Assembly: GCF_007004135.1 (NCBI RefSeq)
Contig: NZ_VJMG01000043.1
Span: forward strand, 1 to 64,000
Length of the DNA stretch: 64,000 nucleotides
Direction: 5' to 3'
Origin: Affinirhizobium straminoryzae
Lineage (GTDB): Bacteria > Pseudomonadota > Alphaproteobacteria > Rhizobiales > Rhizobiaceae
The position numbers and the translations under genes are program-made. The notes beneath the pieces are model-generated. The model was not told the origin of the DNA and searched no databases. It saw only the letters and a program-made list of their open reading frames with translations. Of this stretch, positions 1 to 10,705 are shown in pieces. Each line of letters starts with the position of its first letter. Position 1 is the first letter of the stretch.

Positions 1-24
1 GGCCGGGCGGTCTTCCGCCCGGCC
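1..24. terminator. Perfect hairpin at window edge, terminator-like
   Basis: Positions 1-10 (GGCCGGGCGG) pair perfectly with 15-24 (CCGCCCGGCC) around a TCTT loop. No T-run follows on the plus strand within view. It probably ends a gene lying to the left of the window, or acts bidirectionally together with the convergent end of the autotransporter gene. Confidence 0.5.
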
Positions 25-319
25 ATCAATCCGCTCCTGAAAAGCGCCTTGTGCGATCGACAATCGCCGAGGTGGCCCAGAAGACCCCGCCGCCTCACTG
101 GAGCCGACCGGATCCGGCGGCACCAATCCCGGATAACGGGATACAGGCTGCAGCCTCGACAAGGCCGCGCGCATGCTATTGCCGCGAAACCGCGGTCTCA
201 CATTCGCTGGAAATGCCCCAGAGTTTCCGGTGAAAACCGGATCACCTGCAATGCTCGATCTCTTTGTTTTCACGCAGTCCGGACGCAAAACCGCTCACGC
301 ACTTTTGGCCCGGACGTGC
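25..319. other. Intergenic, no gene recognised
   Basis: This stretch lies between the edge hairpin and the stop codon of the autotransporter gene. Short open frames here have no ribosome binding site or recognisable product. Nothing else is seen. Confidence 0.5.
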
Positions 320-3300
320 CTAGAACCGCAGCTTCCAGTCCGCCTTGATGCCATGGGCAGCCGTGCCATCGCCGAATTGGCCATCATAACCGATCGACAG
401 GCTGCTGTTTTGCGTTGGCGCCATCGAGACGCCGAGCCCCAGCACGACGGCGTCCTTCGCCGCCTTGACGCCAGCAACGGTGAAACCGTCGCCACCGGAG
501 AGGAAGGCCATCCGGCGATCGCTGGCGTCATCGCCGAAGGCATGACGCCAGCCCGCATGCGCCGTCACGGCGGCATTCTCCAGGCCTGAGACCGGCACAT
601 TCCACGCAAGGCGCAGGCCAAGCGTCGAATAAAGGGTGCTGTCCGACATGCCCTGCCCGGCAAGCGCCGTGGTGCCACCGCTTTCCGCAAACCCGTCGCT
701 GTCGTAATGCACGAAGACGAGGTTGCCGAAGGGCTGCCAGTGAAGATCGCCCTGACCGATCAGCGTACTGACTTCGCCGAATGCCTGAAGGCTTCGCGCA
801 TCATAGCCGGCGGTCAGTTCCTCGTTGACGGTGCCGAGGGCGACCGAGCGGGTCGTATCGATGCTGCGGAAGGTGTAGGCGCCGCCCAGGCTGACACGGA
901 AGGCACCGACATCCCGCGCGGCGGAGAGGCCAAGGAAATAGCTGTCCGCTTCGGACCGGCCGCTGCCGGAATCATTGGTGACGTGGTCCGTGCCGATTGC
1001 ACCGGCAACGCCGAAAGTCCACTCGTCGCCCAGCATGGTCGTTGCGCCGAAGGCAAGGCCGCGGCTGTTGTCGGTCATGTCGGAACCGAGGCCGTTCCCG
1101 TCCCGCTCCGCACGGCGGCCGAAACCGGACATCCAGAGGCTGGTCTCTTCGCCGACGCGCCGCGTCTCGCCGGCGGTGGTCGACCCGACCGAAGGCTGCA
1201 GATGCGAGAGCATCAGGCTGCTGAACAGAAGATCCGATTCCACCTGGCCGCCGATCTGCGAGACATGCAGCGAACCGGAGAGCTGATCAAAAACGGATTG
1301 CGCCGAAGCCGCCTGGCTCCACAGAAGATCGTCATAGAAGGAAGAGGCTGCGCCAAAGCTGTCGAGTGCCGCCGCGACCGCCCGCGCATTGCCGCCGAGC
1401 GCCGCATCCGCAAAGGTGGTTCCCGTCCGCTGGTAGCCGAGCGTCACGCTCGAGGGATTGTAGTTGACGTCGAGATCGATGAAGGCCCAGGGATCACGCA
1501 GGGCCGTGAAGGACCCGGTGACAGCCCCGGTCGCGGTGATCAGCTGATAGACGGTCGTCAGCGGGTTGGCGACACGCAGGTTTTCCACCACCAGTGTGGT
1601 GCCGCTGGCAATACTGACATTGCCGCTGACAACAATGGTGTCGCTGAGACCGGTCGTCGTGAGATCGGCCACATAGCTGGAGCCGGTCTGGAAGGACAGG
1701 TCACCATAGACATACAGCGTTCCGGGAGAATGCCCGGGCGCAACGGCGCCGCCATCAGCGACAGTGAGGTCGCCGACATTGCCGGTGCCACTCAGCGTGA
1801 CCCCGCGGCCGACGAGGAAGGCCGCATCGCGGATATCGCCATCCACCACGACATTTCCGCCCGACAGCGACACCAGACCGGAATAGTCGCTGGTGCCGAT
1901 CATGGTCAGAAGCCCCGCGCCGGTGGCCGATATCGTATCGAAACCGCGATACTGGGCGCCGTCGCCCAGAAGCGCGGCGTCCAAGGTGGTGGCACCGGCA
2001 AAATCGAGTTGAAGCGTGGCATCACCCGCGGCAGACACCGTGCCGGAAATCGACGAGCCATCCCTCAGGATCAGCCGACTGGTAGCGCCCGAAAGCGATA
2101 CGGCACCACCGCCGGAGGCTTCAATCGTCCCGCTGTTGGTCAGCGTCACGCTGTCGCCGGTCAGCAAAACGCCGGTGCCGGCCGTGGCAGTGATCGTGCC
2201 GGCGTTGACGACATCGACACGACCCAGATTCGTCCGGGCATAAACACCGTTGGCGCCGGAAATGCTGCCGTCATTGGTCACGGAAACAGCGCCATTGATC
2301 GTGACGAGATGCAGGCCCGTGTCCGACGTTCCGACCATCTCGCCCATGGCCCGGTTCTCGACGGTGATGTCACCGAAGCCGGCGCCGCCCGTTTCCGTCC
2401 CGGCACTCACACGCACGCCGTAGGCTTCGGCCTGGGCGAGACCCGAGTTGACGACGGTGGCATTCCCGTATTCGGATGCGACACGGATGCCCGCCTTTTT
2501 GTCTGCCGAGGCCGCAGTTGAAACGGCAGAGCCTGAATTGGTGACGGAGATTGCTCCGGTCGTGTCGGACCAGGCATAGATCGCCGATTGGGTCTGCGAC
2601 GTCACGTCCCCGGAATTCTCGGCGCGGATATCGCCGTGATACTGGATCATGCGGATCGCTTCCGCATAGGCCGTTACATCACCGCTGTTGGTGACGGAAA
2701 CCAACTCGCCGCCCGTGGAATCGTGGCCGCCATCGGCATAGATGCCGCGATCGCTGTCCGAGGACAGGTTGCCGGTGTTGACGATGGAGACGCTGCCGTC
2801 ATTCGTTGTGGCTGTCAGCGCAGGGCTGCCGCCTGTGCTGGTGATGCCCGCCCCGCTGTTGATGGTGATGTCGCCGCCCAGCTCGGCCCGCACCCACAAT
2901 CCACCGAAGCCGCCGTTGTTGACGATGGTCACGGTCGGATCCAGCCTAATGTCGATGCTGTCCACCCGCACCTTCGGCGCGACGTTGATGCCGCCATAGT
3001 CCGGCGTGTTGATGGTGGTATTGCTGACGGAGAGCGTCAGCGTTCCAAAGACATCCGGATCGGTATCGGACGGGAAGAAATCGATCTTGTTGTCGCTGCC
3101 CGAAATCGTCAGCCCGTCGACACGGAGGGACGCATCCCCCTGCTGCGGTTGAACATAGACACCGTCATTGCCACACTTGATGGTGATGACGTCCCCCGTC
3201 ACCGCACAGCCGGCAAAGGCCGGATCGGCAGTGCCCACCATCGAACCCAGAACAGCCGTCACCCCGACAATTCCGCCAAAGGCCGTATGGCCAAGCAACC

Positions 3301-3361
3301 ACGTCCTTCGGCACCGCAACCTGACATCCCCCATCATGCTTCCACCCCGAATCTTTATCAT
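320..3361 (-). CDS. Autotransporter with C-terminal beta-barrel
   Basis: A 1013-residue type V secretion protein. A signal-peptide-like start (Arg-rich segment, hydrophobic stretch, probable cleavage after ADPAFA near residue 50) is followed by a long passenger with many degenerate repeats built on V(T/V)NSG and SGTI-type units, expected to fold as a right-handed beta-helix. The last ~270 residues (about 743-1013, starting near SLWMSGFGRR) form the autotransporter beta-domain and end in the outer-membrane signature KLRF with terminal Phe. The passenger has no recognisable enzyme domain, so adhesion is the likeliest role, by inference. The start is ambiguous: the first ATG is at 3361, but an ATGATG at 3337 follows a good GGGTGGA site. 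The gene stands alone, with repeats in its promoter region. Confidence 0.9.
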   Translation of the reverse strand: MIKIRGGSMMGDVRLRCRRTWLLGHTAFGGIVGVTAVLGSMVGTADPAFAGCAVTGDVITIKCGNDGVYVQPQQGDASLRVDGLTISGSDNKIDFFPSDTDPDVFGTLTLSVSNTTINTPDYGGINVAPKVRVDSIDIRLDPTVTIVNNGGFGGLWVRAELGGDITINSGAGITSTGGSPALTATTNDGSVSIVNTGNLSSDSDRGIYADGGHDSTGGELVSVTNSGDVTAYAEAIRMIQYHGDIRAENSGDVTSQTQSAIYAWSDTTGAISVTNSGSAVSTAASADKKAGIRVASEYGNATVVNSGLAQAEAYGVRVSAGTETGGAGFGDITVENRAMGEMVGTSDTGLHLVTINGAVSVTNDGSISGANGVYARTNLGRVDVVNAGTITATAGTGVLLTGDSVTLTNSGTIEASGGGAVSLSGATSRLILRDGSSISGTVSAAGDATLQLDFAGATTLDAALLGDGAQYRGFDTISATGAGLLTMIGTSDYSGLVSLSGGNVVVDGDIRDAAFLVGRGVTLSGTGNVGDLTVADGGAVAPGHSPGTLYVYGDLSFQTGSSYVADLTTTGLSDTIVVSGNVSIASGTTLVVENLRVANPLTTVYQLITATGAVTGSFTALRDPWAFIDLDVNYNPSSVTLGYQRTGTTFADAALGGNARAVAAALDSFGAASSFYDDLLWSQAASAQSVFDQLSGSLHVSQIGGQVESDLLFSSLMLSHLQPSVGSTTAGETRRVGEETSLWMSGFGRRAERDGNGLGSDMTDNSRGLAFGATTMLGDEWTFGVAGAIGTDHVTNDSGSGRSEADSYFLGLSAARDVGAFRVSLGGAYTFRSIDTTRSVALGTVNEELTAGYDARSLQAFGEVSTLIGQGDLHWQPFGNLVFVHYDSDGFAESGGTTALAGQGMSDSTLYSTLGLRLAWNVPVSGLENAAVTAHAGWRHAFGDDASDRRMAFLSGGDGFTVAGVKAAKDAVVLGLGVSMAPTQNSSLSIGYDGQFGDGTAAHGIKADWKLRF

Positions 3362-3367
3362 GATTAA

Positions 3368-3396
3368 GGGTCACCTTACCTATAATGCGGGTCACC
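3368..3396 (-). promoter_or_regulatory. Direct repeats GGTGACCC flanking a -10-like element
   Basis: The octamer GGGTCACC occurs at 3368-3375 and 3389-3396, 21 bp apart (two helical turns), immediately upstream of the autotransporter start. Between the copies the minus strand reads ATTATAGG, resembling a -10 element. This is a candidate operator-promoter; the binding factor is unknown. Confidence 0.35.
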
Positions 3397-3698
3397 CGCT
3401 TTGCGGGAATTGCAGTCGAACGCCGACACAAATCTGAAATTCCGGGCAGCGTTACTTTTTAGCAACTCAAATTGCACGATCAACCCCATTTACAGCACAG
3501 ACCTGAACATCCCGCTCCCAAAAGCAGGCCGGGAGGCACGAACAAAACTTCCGATCAACACCGATCATCGAAGAAAGTACGCTAGTCGCGATGAGACTAT
3601 TGCATTGCAATAAAAACTGCAGAGGAAGGGCAGTGGATATCGGAAAGCCCCATCGCAACACAGCGCGGCCCAAGCAGCTGGCAATGCAGAAACGCAAA

Positions 3699-3722
3699 GG
3701 CCGGACGCTTTCGCATCCGGCC
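3699..3722 (-). terminator. Probable ilvC terminator
   Basis: GGCCGGA at 3699-3705 pairs with TCCGGCC at 3716-3722. On the minus strand the stem is followed by TTTGCGTTT. It lies about 60 bp past the ilvC stop codon. The rest of 3397-3784 has no gene. Confidence 0.6.
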
Positions 3723-3784
3723 CAGAAGTGGCAGAGGCTGCGCCCCTCATGCCGTCAGGCATGGAGGTGGCGCAATGACAGCAA

Positions 3785-5504
<1,720 letters not shown>

Positions 5505-5524
5505 CTCGAAAACCTCCCCTGTTG

Positions 5525-5543
5525 CGTACCGTACCGTACGGTT
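5525..5543. promoter_or_regulatory. Candidate TetR operator
   Basis: A perfect 10-bp palindrome ACCGTACGGT lies at 5533-5542 inside a tandem run of GTACC units (5526-5535). It is between the TetR start (5504) and the divergent DUF4087 gene, a usual position for an autoregulatory TetR operator. Confidence 0.5.
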
Positions 5544-5660
5544 CCTTTCGTTTAAAAGGACGGGGTCACAACGTCAAGGGGCTTTGCCACGGATCTGGAA
5601 AGATTTCACTATTGACGCTAAGCAGAGAACCGTGAGCACACCGGGAGGCAGAACACCGCC

Positions 5661-6041
5661 ATGCGCAGCAGATCCGCAACCATGACCGCCGCCGCGGGTC
5701 TCGTCCTGGCGACGCTGCTTGCTGGTCAGGCAGACGCAGCGGAAAAGCGGTGCGGCTGGGTGCAGAATCCCACACCCGGCAATTTCTGGCTGGACGACCG
5801 GGAGGGTTCCTGGACCATCCTGACGCAGGGCGACCGCGCCGAGCCCGAGGGGATCGACGCTCTGCCGGATCTCTCCGCCGGCGAGTTCGTCGAGACCAAC
5901 GGCCATTACGGCTATGCCTGCGCCTGCATGTCGGTTGAAACGAACCGGACCGAGATGCGAATCACCCGCATCAACAGCGTGCAGCAACTGCCTGTCGCGA
6001 AATGCCGCAATGACCGGACGCTTCCACGCGCCGGCGACTGA
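5661..6041 (+). CDS. DUF4087-family exported protein
   Basis: A 126-residue protein with a signal peptide (hydrophobic core about residues 8-25, cleavage near ADAA). The mature part begins EKRCGWVQNPTPGNFWLDD, the hallmark start of the DUF4087 family. It has further Cys residues (CACM, AKC) that could form disulfides in the periplasm. Function is unknown. GGGAGG 13 bases upstream supports the start. It is divergent from the TetR gene, so the palindrome between them could control both. Confidence 0.8.
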   Translation: MRSRSATMTAAAGLVLATLLAGQADAAEKRCGWVQNPTPGNFWLDDREGSWTILTQGDRAEPEGIDALPDLSAGEFVETNGHYGYACACMSVETNRTEMRITRINSVQQLPVAKCRNDRTLPRAGD

Positions 6042-6433
6042 AGCACCGGCATCGCGCCGCATCACCGAGGCAATGGCGAGCCACTCGACCATCACCGATC
6101 CGTGCGGCCATCAGCCCACAGCCACGTCGCGCCAAACCGCCACGACAAGCCTGCACCCGTTCATTTGATGGATCTGTCCAGTCAATCCGGCATCACCGAG
6201 GTGTGAAGACGCGCCAATTCGTGTCAACACGCCCGCAGACCTGACACACGGAAAACGCAAGCGCCTGAAACGCTTCGACTTCGATTGTCACAAACAGACG
6301 CACGCGGCCAGCACATTGCTGCAATGCAAAAACACGGCAACTTATACCGATTGCGATGCAACATGCGCATGACTAAGTCTCCGGGGCAGGAAGATCGCCT
6401 TCCGCGAGAACACAGAAACTGAGGAAACACCCC
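6042..6433. other. Intergenic region, no gene recognised
   Basis: About 390 bp without a supported gene. A 12-base repeat (GCATCACCGAGG) occurs near 6059 and 6190. The part just before 6434 is likely to hold the promoter of the next small gene (TTATAC at about 6341-6346 resembles a -10 box). No structured RNA is evident. Confidence 0.4.
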
Positions 6434-6628
6434 ATGCGCACCCTGATTGCCGCCTCGATGATCGCCATGCTGGCCGGCGCAACACTGGCTGAAGCCGCCG
6501 CTCCCAAGAAGGCACCGGCCAACAGCCATCCGCAGACAACGCAGACCTCCACCCAGCCGCAAGCGACCAAGCAGGCCCCGGCTCCCGCACCGTTCAAGTG
6601 GCATCACCGCAACAAGTTCACCGGCTGA
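6434..6628 (+). CDS. Small exported Pro/Thr/Gln-rich protein
   Basis: A 64-residue product. A clear Sec signal (MRTLIAASMIAMLAGATLAEA, cleavage near AEA/AA) is followed by a low-complexity tail rich in Pro, Gln, Thr and Lys that ends in WHHRNKFTG. GAGGAAA seven bases upstream and a terminator-like hairpin just downstream support it as a real gene. It is probably periplasmic; function unknown. Confidence 0.65.
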   Translation: MRTLIAASMIAMLAGATLAEAAAPKKAPANSHPQTTQTSTQPQATKQAPAPAPFKWHHRNKFTG

Positions 6629-6647
6629 ACTCTCACGTCACGGAGAT

Positions 6648-6688
6648 GCGGGGGCGGGCACCGTCATGCCCTTCCCCGCGTCCTTTTC
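6648..6688 (+). terminator. Rho-independent terminator
   Basis: An imperfect GC-rich stem (GCGGGG plus GGGCA pairing with TGCCC plus CCCCGC) is followed by TCCTTTTCTC. It lies between the convergent 64-residue gene and the HxlR regulator and may serve both. Confidence 0.6.
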
Positions 6689-6705
6689 TCTCAACCGGCC
6701 GGGGA

Positions 6706-7116
6706 TCAGCCGGCCAGTTCGGTCTGGTCGAAGGCAAGTCTCGCCGCCCGCACAGCCTCATGATTTTCGGTCGCCCAGCGCATGACCCTGGACAAAGGCG
6801 CAAACAGCGAGCGTCCAAGCGGCGTCATGCTGTATTCCACGCTCGGCGGCTTGGTCGGAAACACCACGCGCGCCACATAGCCATCCCGCTGCAGATCGCG
6901 CAGCGTCTGGGTGAGCATGCGCTGTGAAATATCGGGAACAAGGCGACGCAATTCGCCAAAGCGATAGGGCCTCTCCGAAAGCGCCAGCAGAATGAGCGTC
7001 GACCACTTGCCCGCAATATGGCTCATCACATCCCGCACAGGGCAGTTGTCCGCATTCCACTCGGACATGCACTCGGTCGTGGCGGGCAAAAGATCGGCAG
7101 GCGTCCGCTGGTCCAT
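6706..7116 (-). CDS. HxlR-family winged-helix regulator
   Basis: A 136-residue MarR-superfamily regulator with a single HxlR domain. The diagnostic Cys and motif [20 protein letters not shown] lie near the N-terminus, followed by [21 protein letters not shown] (recognition helix and wing). AAGGGA before the ATG at 7116 decides the start over an upstream ATG. It is divergent from a QorB-like reductase gene. The same arrangement is known in enterobacteria (ytfH/qorR next to ytfG/qorB), where HxlR-type factors respond to quinones or aldehydes, so redox sensing through the Cys is a reasonable inference. Confidence 0.88.
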   Translation of the reverse strand: MDQRTPADLLPATTECMSEWNADNCPVRDVMSHIAGKWSTLILLALSERPYRFGELRRLVPDISQRMLTQTLRDLQRDGYVARVVFPTKPPSVEYSMTPLGRSLFAPLSRVMRWATENHEAVRAARLAFDQTELAG

Positions 7117-7251
7117 GATGGTTCCCTTCAGGTAACGATCTCCCGCGAAACTGCCTTCTTTACAGCATGCGGTCAATTCCTATTCTAGCGCTACTCTCAA
7201 AAAGAGAGCAAGCTTTACCGCGGCGACCGGCCGCGACAGAAGGAACAACAG

Positions 7252-8133
7252 ATGACCAAAGTTCTCGTGACAGGCGCCTCGGGTCAGCTTGGCCGCGGCG
7301 TGATCGCGCATCTTCTCAGGGACGGCAAGATTGCCGCTGCCGACATCGTGGCCGCCAGCCGCAATCCGGACGCGCTTTCGGACATCGCAGCCCAGGGGGT
7401 CGAAACCCGCGCCGCGGATTTTGATGATCCCGCCGGTCTGGAAGCAACCTTTACGGGCATTGACCGCCTGCTCATCATTTCCGGCAACGACCTTGCCAAT
7501 CCGGGCAAGCGCCTTCAGCAGCACAAGGCAGCCGTTGCGGCAGCCGCAGCCGCCGGCGTGAAACACATCTTCTACACCTCGATGCCGAACCCGGACAAAT
7601 CGCTTGTCAGCTTTGCGCAGGATCACCTCGGCACCGAAGAGGCAATCAAGGCGACCGGCATACGCCACACGATCATTCGCAATTCCTGGTACCTCGACAA
7701 CTACTTCATGAGCATGCCGCACAATCTGCAGGCGGGCACATGGTATACCTCGCAGGCAGGCGGCAAGGTCGCCAACATCTCGCGTGACGACTGCGCGGCC
7801 GCTGCAGCCGCCGCTCTGGCAAACCCGCCGGCAGGCAGCACGACGCTGACGTTGACGGGAGCAGAGGCGCTGACGGCAGAAGAGATCGCAGCTGCGATTT
7901 CCGAAATCGCCGGCAAGTCGCTGACCGTGGTCCAGATTTCCGATGAACAACTGGCCGGCGGCATGCGCGGTGCCGGACTGCCGGATTTTGTGGTGAACAT
8001 GCTCGTCTCGACGGATGCCAATATCCGCGCCGGCAACTTCGATCTCGTCACCGCTGATTTCGAAGCGCTGACCGGCCGCAAGCCGCAGGCGCTTGCAGCC
8101 TTCTTCGCCGCACACAAGGCAGCACTGGGCTGA
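7252..8133 (+). CDS. NAD(P)H-dependent quinone reductase-like SDR (QorB/NmrA type)
   Basis: A 293-residue atypical short-chain dehydrogenase. The N-terminus VLVTGASGQLGRGVI is a dinucleotide-binding GxxGxxG motif. The catalytic-site segment lacks the classical Tyr-x3-Lys, as in the NmrA/QorB branch. Length and composition match NAD(P)H:quinone oxidoreductase 2 (QorB). It probably reduces quinones in the cytoplasm. The divergent HxlR regulator ends the intergenic region on the other side. A strong hairpin follows the stop codon. Confidence 0.85.
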   Translation: MTKVLVTGASGQLGRGVIAHLLRDGKIAAADIVAASRNPDALSDIAAQGVETRAADFDDPAGLEATFTGIDRLLIISGNDLANPGKRLQQHKAAVAAAAAAGVKHIFYTSMPNPDKSLVSFAQDHLGTEEAIKATGIRHTIIRNSWYLDNYFMSMPHNLQAGTWYTSQAGGKVANISRDDCAAAAAAALANPPAGSTTLTLTGAEALTAEEIAAAISEIAGKSLTVVQISDEQLAGGMRGAGLPDFVVNMLVSTDANIRAGNFDLVTADFEALTGRKPQALAAFFAAHKAALG

Positions 8134-8144
8134 AGACGGTCCGC

Positions 8145-8174
8145 TCGCCGACGGCAGATTGATGCCGTCGGCGA
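8145..8174 (+). terminator. 12-bp perfect hairpin after the qorB-like gene
   Basis: TCGCCGACGGCA at 8145-8156 pairs without mismatch with TGCCGTCGGCGA at 8163-8174, with a six-base loop. There is no following T-run, so it may be a processing or 3'-protection structure rather than a strict intrinsic terminator. Confidence 0.55.
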
Positions 8175-8178
8175 ATGA

Positions 8179-8191
8179 TTGACTCAGTCAA
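8179..8191. promoter_or_regulatory. Candidate MarR operator TTGACTCAGTCAA
   Basis: A perfect inverted repeat TTGAC-N3-GTCAA lies about 38 bp before the MarR-GNAT start codon. The TTGAC/GTCAA half-sites resemble known MarR-family operators. Autoregulation of the downstream gene is the natural inference. Confidence 0.5.
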
Positions 8192-8228
8192 ATAAATGTC
8201 GGACAAAGTCCTTGATAGGAGGCGCCGC

Positions 8229-9152
8229 ATGTCCGACATTCTCGATAGCATAAGAAGCTTCAACCGCTTCTACACCGATCATCTCGGCCTGTTGTCGCAG
8301 GTCTATCTCCAATCCCCCTATTCGCTGACCGAAGCCCGGGTGATCTATGAGATCGGTGCCAGACCGGGTGTCACCGCTGCGGAACTGACGCGCGACCTTC
8401 ATCTCGACGCAGCCTATCTCAGCCGCATCCTGCGGCGCTTGCGCAGCGAGGAACTTGTTCACACCGAACCGGACGCGCATGACCGGCGCAGCCAGAACCT
8501 GTTTCTGACGGAAACCGGCCTGGCAAGGTGGCGAGAGCTTGGTGAACAGTCACGCCAGCAGATTGACAAGTCCCTCTCCGCTCTGGATGCGGCAAGGCAG
8601 GGCGCGCTGGTGAAAGCCATGCGAAGCATACAGTCGCTGCTGGAGGGTAAGTCGGTCAATGCAGGCCCAATCGTACTGCGCTCGCACCGTCCAGGCGACA
8701 TGGGCTGGGTGATCGAGGCACAGACCCGCTTCTACACCGAAACCTTCGGCTGGAACGACCAGTTCGAGGCGCTGGCCGCAGAGGTGGCGGGACAATTCCT
8801 GAAGACCTTCGATCCCGCACTGGAGCGGGGATGGATTGCAGAGCGCGAGGGAGAGAGGCTCGGCTCCATCTTCATCGCCAATGGCGGCGACGGGATCGCA
8901 AAGTTGCGGCTACTCTATGTCGACCAGGCGGCGCGGGGCATGGGTCTTGGCAAGCTATTGGTCGACGAGGCCCTGCAGTTCGCCCGCCGCTGCGGCTATC
9001 ACCGGATCAAGCTGTGGACCAACGACAATCTGGCAGCCGCCCGTGCGCTTTATCTGAAGACGGGCTTTCGCCTGGTGTCCGAAGAGCGTCACAGCCTGTT
9101 CGGGCCGGAACTGACAGGCCAGACCTGGGTGCTGGATCTGAAGACGGACTGA
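8229..9152 (+). CDS. MarR-GNAT fusion: winged-helix regulator with acetyltransferase domain
   Basis: A 307-residue two-domain protein. Residues about 1-140 form a MarR winged helix (YSLTEARVIYEIGARPGVTA, then LDAAYLSRILRRLRSEELV, then the DRRSQNLFLTETG wing). Residues about 155-305 form a GNAT domain with the acetyl-CoA loop motif in RLLYVDQAARGMGLGKLLVD and the C-terminal NLAAARALYLKTGFRL. AGGAGGC seven bases upstream of 8229 decides the start. Such fusions are widespread, but few have known substrates. A palindrome upstream suggests self-control. It may act as an acetyl-CoA-dependent switch or acetylate a partner; the substrate is not inferable. Confidence 0.88.
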   Translation: MSDILDSIRSFNRFYTDHLGLLSQVYLQSPYSLTEARVIYEIGARPGVTAAELTRDLHLDAAYLSRILRRLRSEELVHTEPDAHDRRSQNLFLTETGLARWRELGEQSRQQIDKSLSALDAARQGALVKAMRSIQSLLEGKSVNAGPIVLRSHRPGDMGWVIEAQTRFYTETFGWNDQFEALAAEVAGQFLKTFDPALERGWIAEREGERLGSIFIANGGDGIAKLRLLYVDQAARGMGLGKLLVDEALQFARRCGYHRIKLWTNDNLAAARALYLKTGFRLVSEERHSLFGPELTGQTWVLDLKTD

Positions 9153-9177
9153 CGCTCTGCGCCGCTTCGGACGCTCC

Positions 9178-9930
9178 TCAGATCTTTTCGCCGCAGGCGC
9201 GGCGGAAGCGACGAACGGTTTCGGCCATGCCGTATTCCAGCGCATCGGCCGTCAGCCCATGGCCGATGGAAACTTCCGCCAGATGCGGAATGCGAGCTGC
9301 GAGCGCCGGCAGATTGGCGACCGTCAGGTCATGACCGGCATTGACGCCGAGGCCCTCGGCCTTTGCCGCATCGGCGGTCCGTCCGAGCAGGTCAAGAAAC
9401 ACACTGGCCTCTTCCGGCCTGTCAAAACAGCCGCCATAGGGGCCGGTGTAAAGCTCGATGCGATCGGCGCCGGTGGCCTTGGCAAGCCGCACCGCCGCCT
9501 CATCGCCATCGCCATCGGCAAACAGCGAAACGCGCATGCCCTTCTCTTTCAGGCGCGCGACGATGGGCTTCAGCATCTCGCCCTGGGTGCGGAAATCGAA
9601 ACCATGGTCGGAGGTGGCCTGGGCCGGATCGTCCGGAACCAGGGTCACCTGCTCCGGCTGGGTCTCCTCGCACAAGCGCAGGAAATCCTCGCTCGGATAG
9701 CCTTCGATGTTGAATTCGGCGGCCGGAAACTCGTCATCAATCAGGGCCCGCAGCACCGGCAGATCGGAAAAGCGGATATGCCGCTGGTCCGGGCGCGGAT
9801 GCACCGTCAGCCCATAGGCGCCCGCCTTCAGCGCCACGCGCCCCAGATGCCGGACATCCGGCCAGGGCAAATCGCGACGATTGCGCAGCATGGCGACAGC
9901 ATTCAGATTGACGGACAGCTTGGCGGGCAT
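9178..9930 (-). CDS. pdxJ: Pyridoxine 5'-phosphate synthase
   Basis: A 250-residue TIM-barrel enzyme that condenses 1-deoxyxylulose 5-phosphate with 3-amino-2-oxopropyl phosphate to make pyridoxine 5'-phosphate. The N-terminal [16 protein letters not shown] and [21 protein letters not shown] segments carry the phosphate and active-site residues, and [13 protein letters not shown] near the C-terminus is the expected His-containing motif. The start at 9930 matches family N-termini and has GAGGATC upstream. It stands alone and converges on the MarR-GNAT gene. Confidence 0.96.
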   Translation of the reverse strand: MPAKLSVNLNAVAMLRNRRDLPWPDVRHLGRVALKAGAYGLTVHPRPDQRHIRFSDLPVLRALIDDEFPAAEFNIEGYPSEDFLRLCEETQPEQVTLVPDDPAQATSDHGFDFRTQGEMLKPIVARLKEKGMRVSLFADGDGDEAAVRLAKATGADRIELYTGPYGGCFDRPEEASVFLDLLGRTADAAKAEGLGVNAGHDLTVANLPALAARIPHLAEVSIGHGLTADALEYGMAETVRRFRRACGEKI

Positions 9931-10156
9931 GGCAGAAGATCCTCGGCTGGGAGTGGCCGAATGTCTAAAGCAAAGCCCGTTTGCTCGGCAACGGATTTGT
10001 CGGCGGCAATCCAAGCAAATTGCTGAAGCATCTATCAATTTCCGTGGTGCCTCGGGCGCACGGCCGCTGGCGGACTTGAATTATGGCAAAACCATGATTG
10101 CCAACTTGTAACGTGACCGCAGCGATATCCACGGCTAGCTAGGGATCCATCGGACC

Positions 10157-10687
10157 ATGCTTACCTTCGGAAAGACCGACATGCCCTCCATCCTGATGCG
10201 TTACGCCACGCCCTTCATCACCGGCCTCTTCCTCGTTTCGCTGATCTCGGGGATCGCGCTTTTCTTCCACTGGGGTCCCGGCCAGTTCCACGGCATCCAC
10301 GAATGGCTGAGCATGGTGCTGATCCTGCCCTTCCTGCTGCATCTTTGGAAGAACTGGCGGCCGATGGTGCTTTATTTCAAGCGGGTGCCGATGGCGGTTG
10401 CGCTGGTCGTGTCGCTTGCCGCATCGCTGGCCTTCTTCATTCCGTTCGGCACCTCCGGTGGCGAACGGGGTGCACCGCCGCAGGTGGCGCTGATCCAGAT
10501 GGTGACGAAAGCAAAGCCCGCACAGGTCGCCGCTCTCGTCGGAAAAAGCGAGGAGGACATCATTTCCACGTTGAAGGCCGCCGGCTTTGCCGCGGCGGCG
10601 TCCGATCTGTCGCTCGCCGAGATCGCCAGATCCTCGGGCAAGAGCGACCGGGAACTGCTGGGTCAGGTCACGGCGCTCGGCCGCTGA
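10157..10687 (+). CDS. DUF4405-like integral membrane protein
   Basis: A 176-residue protein with three predicted membrane spans in the first ~100 residues (FITGLFLVSLISGIALFF; MVLILPFLLHLW; MAVALVVSLAASLAFFI) and a soluble helical tail. The His residues in GIHEWLSMV and LLHLWKNW fit the haem-type arrangement of DUF4405 proteins, so a role in electron transfer is possible. The start may be 10157 or the ATG at 10181. It converges on the RecD-like helicase gene. Confidence 0.7.
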   Translation: MLTFGKTDMPSILMRYATPFITGLFLVSLISGIALFFHWGPGQFHGIHEWLSMVLILPFLLHLWKNWRPMVLYFKRVPMAVALVVSLAASLAFFIPFGTSGGERGAPPQVALIQMVTKAKPAQVAALVGKSEEDIISTLKAAGFAAAASDLSLAEIARSSGKSDRELLGQVTALGR

Positions 10688-10705
10688 CGGCAAGGGTTTG
10701 CGCGA

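Noticed and set aside
707-2521. 604-codon plus-strand frame opposite the autotransporter
   Set aside because: Antisense shadow of a repeat-rich GC-rich gene; composition (Gly/Arg/Asp-rich) and lack of start signal or family features argue against coding.
6224-6607. 127-codon minus-strand frame over the 64-residue exported protein gene
   Set aside because: Arg/Cys/Gly-rich without start signal; the plus-strand gene has a clear signal peptide and ribosome binding site.
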